The notes under the pieces were generated by a model. That model made no database searches, had not been told where the DNA came from, and worked only from the letters and a program-made list of their open reading frames with translations. The translations under genes were made by a program, and so were the position numbers. A stretch of DNA of 64,000 bases from Rhizobium sp. ACO-34A (GTDB taxonomy: Bacteria > Pseudomonadota > Alphaproteobacteria > Rhizobiales > Rhizobiaceae): positions 3,599,001 through 3,663,000 of the forward strand of contig CP021371.1 of assembly GCA_002600635.1 (NCBI GenBank), read 5' to 3'. Position 1 is the first letter of the stretch. Each line of letters starts with the position of its first letter. Below are positions 19,901-28,814 of the stretch, one piece after another.

Positions 19901-20607
19901 AAATGATTGGTATTTTCCCAAGTAGAGCCTGCGCCGTCGACGATCACCGAACCGCTCGTGTTCAGACCATCGGCGACAGACGCGTTCTGGCTGGTCACAT
20001 CCGAGCCGGAATAGACGTAAAGATGGCCCGTGCCACCAGCCGTCGCGTCACCGCCGTAACCGACGTAGAGATATCCACCGACGGACAGAATGGAGTCATC
20101 CTCCAGACGCGCGGTTCCCTCGCTTCCGGCACCGGCACCAAGGTACAGCGAACCGGCATCGACTTTGCCGCTGTCCTCGATATAGAGATAACCGCTTCCC
20201 GCCTGACCGAGGTAAAGTGAGCCCGTATTCTGCCAGACATTGCCCGAACCGGTAATGGTCAGCGACCCGGTCGAACCGGCGTTCCAGCCAAACGTGGCAG
20301 TCGTCGTTGTCAGATCGTTCGCGACGGTCAGGTCTCCCGTGGCGGAGAGGCCGATCAGGAGATTGCCTGCGTAGCCTGCGCCGCCAGCCAACCAGACGCC
20401 CGTCATATCGATACGCGCTTCGTCACCAGCTACAGGGGCACCGCTACCCCAAATCCAGTTGCCGTTTTCGAACCAGTTGGCATTCACGGCACCGGTCCAC
20501 AAAACGGTCCCGGCGAAAGCGGGAACGCCAAAACCGCCGGCAACCAACAGAGCTATCATGCTGGTGGACGTCAAACGACGAAGCCGGGCATAGCGATTGA
20601 ATTTCAC
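16978..20607 (-). CDS. Type Va autotransporter with repetitive beta-helix passenger
   Basis: 1209 residues from a GTG at 20607, preceded by GGGGGAGG; a longer ATG frame from 20658 lacks that and would bury the leader. Signal peptide MKFNRYARLRR...VPAFA|GT. The passenger (about 35-900) is made of roughly nine units of the form G-x-G-S-x-W-x-N-x-x-x-L-x-V-G...G-x-G-x-L-x-I-S-D-G-G-x-V, typical of autotransporter-associated beta-helix repeats. It ends with a linker (GTLGNVYVASGGTVAPGNSI). The C-terminal 280 residues form an outer-membrane barrel ending in ...RFDVRF with the terminal Phe. No protease, lipase or adhesin active-site motif is seen. A surface structural or adhesive role is likely but not shown. 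Confidence 0.87.
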   Translation of the reverse strand: MKFNRYARLRRLTSTSMIALLVAGGFGVPAFAGTVLWTGAVNANWFENGNWIWGSGAPVAGDEARIDMTGVWLAGGAGYAGNLLIGLSATGDLTVANDLTTTTATFGWNAGSTGSLTITGSGNVWQNTGSLYLGQAGSGYLYIEDSGKVDAGSLYLGAGAGSEGTARLEDDSILSVGGYLYVGYGGDATAGGTGHLYVYSGSDVTSQNASVADGLNTSGSVIVDGAGSTWENTNHLMVGGGGVGSLWISDGGYVHTGSATIANLDTASGSIVRVMDTDSRWEIDNDLVVGGSTDGQLIITDGGVVEAASASLGYTSDGDGTIYISGTDSAFTVTNNLNIGLDGFGRLTLEHGGYVSAGTLYAGYGALADSRITVSDSTLDVANRIGIGYDGEGLMVVQSGGQVNSAGAILGWNSTGYGRAAVTNAGSRWDNTGVLYVGNLGTGFLLVSDGGVVTSTDGYVGTENGSNSEARVAGAGSSWEMSGAFFVGHNTGSEGMVTISSGGSISSLQGILGDLSGSVGRMTVTGTGSTWSALVDSSVLYSGDLNVGRFGAGYLTVTDGGSVVGNRLHIGNEANSYGSVLVSGAGSNLTIAGRLSVGIEGDGVLTVSDGATVSADRIVIADDSSSSGTLNIGAERGAAAAAAGTVNASAVIFGDGDGEIVFNHTGTSYVFASDVEGAGTLSFLSGLTKLTGDYSSFTGDLSIEGGLVSVNTSTLTAVANVLSGATLGGSGTLGNVYVASGGTVAPGNSIGTLTVANITFASGSTYSVEIDDAGRSDLLHATGTATINSGASVYFGPENGTDNGSTYSVGTVYTILAADGGVSGTFGSISDGFVFLDGTLVYDANNIYLTLSRNNTSFASLGQTRNQIAVGTALDSMASGDPVQSVVASLGESAVRPAYDALSGEIHASVKGMLVDESRFVRDGLNARLLAGEATGEHGFWLSSFGSWAKADSDGNAASLEHNTGGFLGGADAVFLEDWRLGLAGGYSRTSFDVNGRDSSGTSDNYSLGVYGSRSLGAFDLRFGGAYTWHQISTDRSVDIGSFSEDLDADYDASTAQFFGEASYGIDTGIGHFSPFAGLAHVLLHTDRMTETGGDAAISASSDDYAVTYSTLGLRASAPIDLGGTPIGLQGMVGWRHAFGDATPTSEHAFATGDAFTVAGTPIARDVAVFEAGLSVSLSKTATFGVSYAGQAGGGDWEQQIKGRFDVRF

Positions 20608-20802
20608 GAAGAGGCCTCCCCCGAAGCATTCATCCGCGCAAACAAAAGCCACGCGCACAAATTAACAACTTCAAATATACGAATAGAATCTTTCAGCCCG
20701 TTGTCGAATAGCGGCCTGAATCGGTCAATAAAGTTTTCAGCAAATTCGGCTTTGGAACCTAAAATGGTCGAGCAAGATTTCGATCGACAGCCGGTTTATC
20801 GA

Positions 20803-21696
20803 TCAACGACCAGCGGCAGCTTCCGCCGCATTCCTGCGGGCCACCACCTGCTCCCGCCAGACGGTAAAAATACCAGCGGCAACGACAATTATTGAGCCGA
20901 GAATCATGTTGAACCGCAGCGTCTCACCAAACACCACGACGGCGATCCCCGAACCGAGCACGAGCTGCCAGTAGGCGATCGGCTGCAGCACCACGGCGCT
21001 CAGCTTGTCATAAGCCTTGATCAGGGAGAAATGCCCGATAATGCCGGTGCAGCACAGCGCCAGCATCCAGCCCCAGTCCTTCGCGGCAATCGGCGTGAAG
21101 AAGGCCGGCGCAATCGCATTGGTGCAGACGAAGCCGACCATGCACATGTAGAAGAAGCTGGTCACCGGCTGGTCCACCCGGCTGACGAGGCGGGTGAGGA
21201 TGCCGTAGACCGCGCCGAAGATCGCGCACATCAGCGGCAGGATGACGTAGCCGTTGAAGCCGGCCGGCCCCGGCGACAGGATCAGGACCACACCGCACAG
21301 GCCGACACCGATCGCCGTCCACCGCCGCCAGCCGACCTTCTCGCCAAGAAGCGGCACGGACAGAAGCGCCACGAAAATCGGAGCGGAGGCGAAGATGGCC
21401 TGCGACTGTGCCAGACCCGCATAATGAAATGCCGCAACCGATACGAGGATCTGTCCGCCGAGCAGCAGCCCGCGCAGGATCTGCAGGATCGGCCTTTGCG
21501 TCCGAACCGCGGTCTTCAGACCTCCCCCCGAGCGCAGGGCAAGAAACAGCGCGAAGGCGGCAAATGCCCAATAACGCACGACCGCCACCACGACAGGCGA
21601 ATAGCTCTCCCCGAGATGTTTCGAGATCCCGTCCTGAAAGGCGAAGACGGTAAAAGCCGTAAGGGCAAAGAGATAGCCAAGCGGCGTGGATTTCAT
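20803..21696 (-). CDS. DMT-superfamily (EamA) transporter
   Basis: 297 residues, about ten hydrophobic segments in two EamA halves (e.g. YLFALTAFTVFAFQDGISKH and GWRRWTAIGVGLCGVVLILS). The start at 21696 (MKSTPLGYL) gives normal family length; a longer frame to 21909 would run through the divergent promoter and into the LysR gene. Inner-membrane metabolite or drug exporter; substrate unknown. Divergent from a LysR gene, with an 8-bp inverted repeat between them, which suggests control by that regulator. The last 15 residues (ARRNAAEAAAGR) are cytoplasmic. Confidence 0.83.
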   Translation of the reverse strand: MKSTPLGYLFALTAFTVFAFQDGISKHLGESYSPVVVAVVRYWAFAAFALFLALRSGGGLKTAVRTQRPILQILRGLLLGGQILVSVAAFHYAGLAQSQAIFASAPIFVALLSVPLLGEKVGWRRWTAIGVGLCGVVLILSPGPAGFNGYVILPLMCAIFGAVYGILTRLVSRVDQPVTSFFYMCMVGFVCTNAIAPAFFTPIAAKDWGWMLALCCTGIIGHFSLIKAYDKLSAVVLQPIAYWQLVLGSGIAVVVFGETLRFNMILGSIIVVAAGIFTVWREQVVARRNAAEAAAGR

Positions 21697-21766
21697 CGGG
21701 GTCGCAGTCGGGAAAAATGCATGGAGCGCAATAGGAGAGAATGCCATATTATCGGCATCCTGACAT

Positions 21767-21788
21767 TTGCAAAGTTGCATCTTTGCAA
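21767..21788. promoter_or_regulatory. Inverted repeat in the DMT/LysR divergent gap
   Basis: TTGCAAAG - TTGCAT - CTTTGCAA is a perfect 8-bp inverted repeat with a 6-nt spacer, placed between the divergent starts at 21696 and 21859. It is a good candidate LysR binding site, based on position and symmetry only. Confidence 0.45.
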
Positions 21789-21858
21789 GGCTGCCCTGCG
21801 GGAATGATGGTCTCCTGCCCCGCTTGCGGCACTCTGCAAGCCATGGTCTAAACACCGC

Positions 21859-22767
21859 ATGGCCTTCACCCTTCGCCAGTTGCAGTATTTCATCGCCGTT
21901 GCCGAACAAGGCTCGGTGACGCGCGCCGCCCAGAACCTTTCGATTTCCCAGTCATCCGTTACCGAAGCGATCAAGGAACTGGAAGGCGATCTTGGCGTGG
22001 AGTTGTTCGAGCGTCATCCGCGCGGCCTGTCGATCACCCATAACGGGCACCAGTTCCTGCGCCACGCAACGAAGATTCTTGCAACGGTCTCGGATGCCCG
22101 CAACGCCTTTTCGGAAACCAAGGAAAATACCGGCGGCAAGCTCAACATCGGCGTCACCTCGCTCGTTGCGGGTTATGTGCTTTCCGATCTTCTCGCGCGT
22201 TATCGCCGCGCCTGCCCGGGCGTCGAGGTCTCGGCCATCGAGGACAACGGCTCCTATCTCGAACATCTGCTGATCGGCGGCGAACTGGACGTGGCCGTCA
22301 TGGTCATTTCCAACCTGCGCGACCGCATGGCCCTGCAGGCGGAAATTCTCGAAACCTCGCCATATCGCCTCTGGCTGCCCATGGGTCATCCGCTGGTGTC
22401 GGCGGACATCATTTCGAGCGCCGACATCGCCCGCGAACCGCTGATCATGCTGACCATCGACGAAATCGAGGAAAATACCGGCAAGCTGCTCGCCGCACTC
22501 GGCGCCCGGCCGCATGTCGCCTTCCGAACCCGCTCGGTGGAAGCGGTCCGAAGTCTCGTCGCAACCGGTGCCGGCGTCGCCCTGCTTCCCGATCTCGTCT
22601 ACCGCCCATGGTCGCTGGAAGGCGACCGCATCGAAAGCCGCGACGTCTCGGGCGCACTGCCCGTCGTTCAGGTCGGCATGGTCTGGCGCAAGGGCTCGAG
22701 CCTGCCCCAGGCCGCCCGCGACTTCGTCGGCATTGCCGAAGCGCTCAGAAGCGGCCGCGGACGGTAG
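21859..22767 (+). CDS. LysR-family transcriptional regulator
   Basis: 302 residues. N-terminal winged helix (FTLRQLQYFIAVAEQGSVTR, then SISQSSVTEAIKELE) and a LysR substrate-binding domain. Divergently paired with the EamA exporter gene, so it is the probable regulator of that exporter. The HTH is intact and the length is normal. The ATG at 21859 gives the canonical MAFTLRQLQYF start. Followed by an intergenic repeat at 22787 and then the polyamine-type ABC operon, which has its own start and is not necessarily under this regulator. Confidence 0.88.
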   Translation: MAFTLRQLQYFIAVAEQGSVTRAAQNLSISQSSVTEAIKELEGDLGVELFERHPRGLSITHNGHQFLRHATKILATVSDARNAFSETKENTGGKLNIGVTSLVAGYVLSDLLARYRRACPGVEVSAIEDNGSYLEHLLIGGELDVAVMVISNLRDRMALQAEILETSPYRLWLPMGHPLVSADIISSADIAREPLIMLTIDEIEENTGKLLAALGARPHVAFRTRSVEAVRSLVATGAGVALLPDLVYRPWSLEGDRIESRDVSGALPVVQVGMVWRKGSSLPQAARDFVGIAEALRSGRGR

Positions 22768-22786
22768 CATCACATCGCGATCACCT

Positions 22787-22905
22787 GCCCCTCATCCGGC
22801 TGCCGCCACCTTCTCCCCGCAAGCAGGGAGAAGGACGATGGGGCCGCCGTTCTGCTTCCTTCTCCCCGCCTGCGGGGAGAAGGTCCCGGCAGGGGGATGA
22901 GGGGC
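22787..22905. repeat. Rhizobial intergenic palindromic repeat, copy b
   Basis: Same CCCCTCATCCGGCTGCCGCC...GGATGAGGGGC outer arms as copy a, with TTCTCCCCGCAAGCAGGGAGAA and TTCTCCCCGCCTGCGGGGAGAA hairpins. Lies between the LysR stop and the ABC-operon start, upstream of the likely promoter region (22906-23038). Confidence 0.75.
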
Positions 22906-23038
22906 AATCACCCGTGGTTTCGGAAAAACCGATAGCAACTTTCTGATAAATGGATTTGCGAATGCGGCAATTTCGCGTCACCTTCATCGTCGGGAACAAA
23001 CGCCGCGATAAGGCGGCCCCGAACCGGGAGAAATTGCC

Positions 23039-24199
<1,161 letters not shown>

Positions 24200-24221
24200 T
24201 CGAGACTGCCTGAGGGGAATT

Positions 24222-24378
24222 GCCCCTCACCCTGACCCTCTCCCTGCAGGCGGGGAGAGGGAACGTGCCCCAAGATTGTCGTCGTAATGCATGGCAACCG
24301 ATAGATCCGCAAAGGTTGACGGATATCGGCCTTCTCGCCGCTCGCGGGGAGAAGGTGCCGGCAGGCGGATGAGGGGCA
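24222..24378. repeat. Rhizobial intergenic palindromic repeat, copy c (inside ABC operon)
   Basis: GCCCCTCACCCTGACCCTCT...CTCGCGGGGAGAAGG...GGCGGATGAGGGGC. It fills the 200-bp gap between the binding-protein gene and the ATPase gene. An intercistronic palindrome here could stabilise the upstream mRNA, as REP-type elements do. Confidence 0.75.
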
Positions 24379-24399
24379 AATCACCCGACCGGAGTACCC

Positions 24400-25389
24400 A
24401 TGACCGCAGCCGTTGAATTCTCGCAGGTGTCGCGCCATTTCGGCACCGTCAAGGCCGTCGATGCCGTCGATCTCGTGATCGCGCCCGGCGAATTCTTTGC
24501 CATGCTTGGCCCGTCCGGTTCCGGCAAGACAACGTGTCTGCGCCTGATTGCCGGCTTCGAACAGCCCACCGCCGGCCATATCGAGATCTTCGGCGAAACG
24601 GCGGAGGGCGTCCCGCCCTATCGCCGCAACGTCAACACCGTCTTCCAGGACTATGCCCTCTTCCCGCATCTCAACATCCTCGACAACGTCGCCTACGGGC
24701 TGATGGTCAAGGGTGTCGAGAAATCCGAGCGGCTGCAGATGGCGGAGCAGGCGCTCGATCTCGTCAAGCTTCCCGGCTATGGCGCCCGCAAGCCCGGCCA
24801 GCTTTCCGGCGGCCAGCGGCAGCGCGTGGCGCTCGCCCGCGCGCTCGTCAACAAGCCCAAGGTCCTGCTTCTCGACGAGCCTCTCGGCGCGCTCGACCTG
24901 AAGCTTCGCGAAAGCATGCAGGAAGAGCTGAAGACCCTGCAGCGCTCTCTCGGCATCACCTTCATCTTCGTCACCCATGATCAGGGTGAAGCCCTCTCCA
25001 TGGCCGACCGCGTCGCCGTCTTCAACGAAGGCAGGATCGTTCGGGCCGGTACGCCGGAAGAGATCTACAATCGCCCGAAGACCCGCTTCGTCGCGGATTT
25101 CGTCGGCTCGTCCAACATTCTGACGCCGGCCGAAACGAAACGGCTGGGTGGCGAGGAAAAATGGGCAAGCCTTCGCCCCGAGGCAATCCGGATCGTTTCC
25201 GAGGGCGGCCAGATCGCAACCGTCCGCTCCCACAGCTTCCTCGGTGCGGCGACCCGCATCTCGCTGATGATCGACAAGATTTCGCTGAACGTCATGGTCC
25301 CCGCCGGCCAGCCGGTTCCCGCGGTCGGCGACAGCACCGCTATCGGCTGGAAGCCCTCCGACCTGCACTACATGGATGGCGCGGCATGA
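24400..25389 (+). CDS. Polyamine-type ABC transporter, ATP-binding protein
   Basis: 329-residue PotA/CysA-type ATPase. Walker A GPSGSGKTT, Q-loop QDYALFPHL, signature LSGGQRQR, Walker B LLLDEPLGALD and switch THDQ are intact, followed by a C-terminal TOBE-like regulatory domain (about 240-329). The ATG at 24400 begins MTAAVEFSQV. The stop overlaps the first permease start (ATGA). It energises uptake with the two permeases that follow. Confidence 0.9.
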   Translation: MTAAVEFSQVSRHFGTVKAVDAVDLVIAPGEFFAMLGPSGSGKTTCLRLIAGFEQPTAGHIEIFGETAEGVPPYRRNVNTVFQDYALFPHLNILDNVAYGLMVKGVEKSERLQMAEQALDLVKLPGYGARKPGQLSGGQRQRVALARALVNKPKVLLLDEPLGALDLKLRESMQEELKTLQRSLGITFIFVTHDQGEALSMADRVAVFNEGRIVRAGTPEEIYNRPKTRFVADFVGSSNILTPAETKRLGGEEKWASLRPEAIRIVSEGGQIATVRSHSFLGAATRISLMIDKISLNVMVPAGQPVPAVGDSTAIGWKPSDLHYMDGAA

Positions 25390-26336
25390 CCGATCTTTCG
25401 GCAACCTCGATCCTGCCCGCCGGCAACGGCCCCTTGCGCCGCGTGTCGGATCTCTTCTGGCGCCGCCCCGCCCTGCTGCTTGTGCTGATGCTGGTGCCGC
25501 CGCTGCTCTGGCTCGGCGTCATCTATGTCGGCTCGCTGATCGCGCTTCTCCTGCAGAGTTTCTTCGCCATCGACGAATTCTCCGGGATGATCAATTACGA
25601 GTTCACGCTCGCGACCTATGAGCAGCTGCTCATTCCTTCGAATTTCGACATCATCCTTCGCACCCTGCTGATGGCGATCGCCGTCACGCTCGCCTCCGCG
25701 GTACTCGCCTTTCCGATTGCCTATTACGCGGCCCGTCATGCCAAGGGTAAATGGAAGGCCTTCTTCTACATCGGCATCATGCTGCCGCTGTGGTCGAGCT
25801 ATCTCGTCAAGGTCTATGCCTGGAAGCTGATCCTCGCCAAGGAAGGCATTCTCACCTGGGCTTTCGCCAAGCTTCACCTGTCCTGGCTTCTCGATGCAGT
25901 GCTCGCCTTGCCCGTCATCGGCGGCAACTCCCTTTCGATCAGCTATATCGGCACCTTCATCGTCTTCGTCTATGTCTGGCTGCCCTACATGATCCTGCCG
26001 ACACAGGCGGCGCTGGAGCGCGTGCCCGGCAATTTGATCGAGGCTTCCGCCGATCTCGGCGCGAAACCGGACCAGACATTCCGCCATGTGCTGTTTCCGC
26101 TTGCGCTACCGGGCATCATCGCCGGCTCGATCTTCACCTTCTCGCTGACGCTCGGCGACTACATCATCCCGCAAATCATCGGCTCATCGCGCCTCTTCAT
26201 CGGGCAGGCCGTCTACACCCAGCAGGGCACGGCCGGCAATGTGCCGCTTGCCGCCGCTTTCTCGGTCGTACCGATCGTCATCATGGGCATCTATCTCTGG
26301 ATCGCCAAACGCATGGGGGCCTTCGATGCGCTCTGA
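25386..26336 (+). CDS. Polyamine-type ABC transporter, permease 1
   Basis: 316-residue inner-membrane permease of the PotB type with six or so transmembrane segments and the EAA loop ([20 protein letters not shown]). The start is the ATG overlapping the ATPase stop; a longer upstream frame at 25161 is spurious because it lies within the ATPase gene. Its end overlaps the next permease by 11 bp. Part of the 23-28.6 kb uptake operon. Confidence 0.88.
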   Translation: MTDLSATSILPAGNGPLRRVSDLFWRRPALLLVLMLVPPLLWLGVIYVGSLIALLLQSFFAIDEFSGMINYEFTLATYEQLLIPSNFDIILRTLLMAIAVTLASAVLAFPIAYYAARHAKGKWKAFFYIGIMLPLWSSYLVKVYAWKLILAKEGILTWAFAKLHLSWLLDAVLALPVIGGNSLSISYIGTFIVFVYVWLPYMILPTQAALERVPGNLIEASADLGAKPDQTFRHVLFPLALPGIIAGSIFTFSLTLGDYIIPQIIGSSRLFIGQAVYTQQGTAGNVPLAAAFSVVPIVIMGIYLWIAKRMGAFDAL

Positions 26337-27141
26337 CAGGAACAATGGCGCCGGCTGGCCCCTGAAACTTGCGGCCGCAGGCGGGCTCGCCTTTCTGCAC
26401 CTGCCGATCCTGCTGATCTTCGTCTACGCCTTCACCACTGAGGAGAAGAGCTTCCAGTGGCCGCCACCGGGCTTCACCACGCAATGGTTCTCCGTTGCCT
26501 GGAACCGTCCGGACGTATGGGAAGCGCTGACGCTTTCGCTCAAGGTCGCCTCCATCGCCACCGCCATTGCGCTGGTGCTCGGCACGCTTGCGGCGGCAGC
26601 CGTCGCCCGGACCGCCTTCTTCGGCCGGGAAGCGATCTCGCTGCTCGTCATCCTGCCGATTGCGCTTCCCGGCATCATCACCGGTATCGCGCTGCGCTCG
26701 GCCTTCTCGTTCGCCGAGATACCCTACTCGATGTGGACGATCATTCTCGGCCACGGCACCTTCTGTGTGGTGGTGGTCTACAACAATGCCGTCGCCCGCT
26801 TCCGCCGCACCTCCGGCTCGCTGATCGAGGCCTCGATGGACCTTGGCGCCGATGGTTTCCAGACCTTCCGCTATGTGGTCCTGCCGAACATTGCGACGGC
26901 GCTTCTGGCGGGCGGCATGCTGGCATTCGCCCTGTCCTTCGACGAAGTCATCGTCACGACCTTCACCGGCGGACAGCAATCCACCCTGCCGATCTGGATG
27001 CTGGAAGAACTGATCCGTCCGCGCCAGCGTCCGGTGACCAACGTCGTCGCCATGCTCGTGGTGCTCGTCACCTTCCTGCCGATCCTCTGCGCCTATTACC
27101 TGACCCGCGATACCGACAGCGTTGCCGGCAGCGGGAAATAA
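26326..27141 (+). CDS. Polyamine-type ABC transporter, permease 2
   Basis: 271-residue PotC-type permease. The EAA loop is seen as [20 protein letters not shown], with hydrophobic segments such as [18 protein letters not shown]. The start ATG at 26326 lies inside the end of permease 1, a typical translational coupling. The dehydrogenase gene follows after 29 bp. Together with permease 1 it forms the transmembrane pore. Confidence 0.88.
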   Translation: MRSDRNNGAGWPLKLAAAGGLAFLHLPILLIFVYAFTTEEKSFQWPPPGFTTQWFSVAWNRPDVWEALTLSLKVASIATAIALVLGTLAAAAVARTAFFGREAISLLVILPIALPGIITGIALRSAFSFAEIPYSMWTIILGHGTFCVVVVYNNAVARFRRTSGSLIEASMDLGADGFQTFRYVVLPNIATALLAGGMLAFALSFDEVIVTTFTGGQQSTLPIWMLEELIRPRQRPVTNVVAMLVVLVTFLPILCAYYLTRDTDSVAGSGK

Positions 27142-27170
27142 CAACCATTCAAGACTGAGGGAGAACCAAA

Positions 27171-28595
27171 ATGGACACGCAAATGCTGATCGGCGCGAAA
27201 TTCGAAGCCGGCACGGAGACAGAGGAAAAGATCCTCAACCCCAAGACCGGGGACGTGATCCTCGACCTGCCCGAAGCCTCGCTCGGTCAGATCGACGCCG
27301 CCGTCGACGCGGCCGAAAAGGCCTTCGATGACTGGGCCGCCACCACACCCGGCCAGCGCTCCGCCTACCTGCTGGCCATCGCCGATGCCATCGAGAAGGA
27401 TGCCGATGGCTTCGCCGCGCTGGAAAGCCTCAATTGCGGCAAGCCGATCAATGCCGTGAAGAACGACGAAATCCCCGCGATCGTCGATTGCTGGCGCTTC
27501 TTCGCCGGCGCCATCCGCTCGCTGCACGCGCCGGTCGCCGGCGAATACCTGCCGGGCTTCACCTCGATGATCCGCCGCGATCCGGTCGGCATCGTCGGCT
27601 CCATCGCGCCGTGGAACTACCCGCTGATGATGATGGCGTGGAAGCTCGCCCCGGCAATCGCCGGCGGCAATACCGTGGTCTTCAAGCCCTCCGAGCAGAC
27701 CCCACTCACCGCGCTGAAGATGGCCAAGCTTCTCGCGGATATTCTGCCGGAAGGCGTGGTGAACGTCGTGCTCGGCCGCGGCGAGAGCGTCGGCAACGCG
27801 CTCATCAACCACCCGAAGATCGGCATGGTATCGATCACCGGTGACATCGCCACCGGCAAGAAGGTGCTGGCGGCCGCTTCCAAGACCGTCAAGCGCACCC
27901 ATCTCGAACTGGGGGGCAAAGCCCCGGTCATCGTCTATGACGATGCCGATATCGACGCCGTCGTCTCCGCGATCCGCACCTTCGGCTATTACAATGCCGG
28001 TCAGGACTGCACTGCCGCATGCCGCATCTACGCCGCTGACAAGGTCTATGACAATTTCGTCGCCGACCTCGCCTCCGCCGTCTCGACGCTGAAGTTCAAC
28101 CAGGCCGACGACACCGAAAACGAGATCGGCCCGCTGATCTCGAAGCGCCAGCGCGACCGCGTGGAAAGCTTCGTCACCCGCGCTGCCGAGCACAAGCACA
28201 TGGAAGTCGTCGCCGGCGGCAAGGTCTCCGGTGACAAGGGCTTCTTCTACACCCCCACCGTCATTGCCGGCGCCCTGCAGGACGACGAGATCGTCCGCCG
28301 CGAGGTCTTCGGACCGGTCGTCTCGGTCACCCGTTTCTCGGAGGCCGAGGATGCCATCGCCTGGGCAAACGACAGCGACTACGGCCTCGCCTCGTCCGTC
28401 TGGACCAAGGACATCTCCCGCGCCATGAAAACCGCCGCCCGCCTGCGCTACGGCTGCACCTGGATCAACACCCACTTCATGCTGTGCAACGAAATGCCCC
28501 ATGGCGGCCTGAAACAGTCCGGCTATGGCAAGGACATGTCGGTCTACGCACTGGAAGACTACACCGCCGTCCGCCACGTCATGATCGCGCACTGA
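27171..28595 (+). CDS. patD: Gamma-aminobutyraldehyde dehydrogenase
   Basis: 474-residue NAD-dependent aldehyde dehydrogenase. The catalytic Cys lies in [14 protein letters not shown], a signature I associate with PatD/YdcW-type enzymes, the general-base Glu in LELGGK, and the NAD-binding [10 protein letters not shown] is present. It converts 4-aminobutanal, formed from putrescine by a transaminase, to GABA. The aminotransferase step is not encoded nearby. Its position directly after the ABC genes supports putrescine-like import and catabolism as one unit. The start ATG at 27171 is preceded by GAGGGAGAACC. Betaine-aldehyde dehydrogenase is the closest alternative. Confidence 0.82.
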   Translation: MDTQMLIGAKFEAGTETEEKILNPKTGDVILDLPEASLGQIDAAVDAAEKAFDDWAATTPGQRSAYLLAIADAIEKDADGFAALESLNCGKPINAVKNDEIPAIVDCWRFFAGAIRSLHAPVAGEYLPGFTSMIRRDPVGIVGSIAPWNYPLMMMAWKLAPAIAGGNTVVFKPSEQTPLTALKMAKLLADILPEGVVNVVLGRGESVGNALINHPKIGMVSITGDIATGKKVLAAASKTVKRTHLELGGKAPVIVYDDADIDAVVSAIRTFGYYNAGQDCTAACRIYAADKVYDNFVADLASAVSTLKFNQADDTENEIGPLISKRQRDRVESFVTRAAEHKHMEVVAGGKVSGDKGFFYTPTVIAGALQDDEIVRREVFGPVVSVTRFSEAEDAIAWANDSDYGLASSVWTKDISRAMKTAARLRYGCTWINTHFMLCNEMPHGGLKQSGYGKDMSVYALEDYTAVRHVMIAH

Positions 28596-28686
28596 AAAGG
28601 AGGAACGGCGTGTCTTCCACGCCGTCAGATTGCTGGCAAACCATTTGCAGGCTGTCTCTTTGCGCCGGCAGCATTTCATCCACTGC

Positions 28687-28798
28687 CGTCATCCCGGACT
28701 TGTTCCGGGATCCAGCGCGATCAAGTCTTTGATCGCAAGAGAGTCTCTTGCGCGATGGACATCGCGCAGCTGGATGCCGGATCAAGTCCGGCATGACG
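28687..28798. repeat. RIME-type intergenic element, copy 2
   Basis: 112 bp with CGTCATCCCGGACTTGTTCC and CCGGATCAAGTCCGGCATGA as outer arms and a GCGCGATCAAG...CTTGCGCGAT middle palindrome; near-identical to 9239-9350. Lies between convergent genes ending at 28595 and 28815, where its hairpins may act as a bidirectional transcript end. Confidence 0.82.
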
Positions 28799-28814
28799 GG
28801 GATATGTCTTCACC

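Noticed and set aside
16978..20607. Regular repeats in the autotransporter considered as CRISPR or tandem DNA repeats
   Set aside because: Repeats are degenerate at the DNA level, in frame, and explained by a beta-helix protein; no constant spacers.
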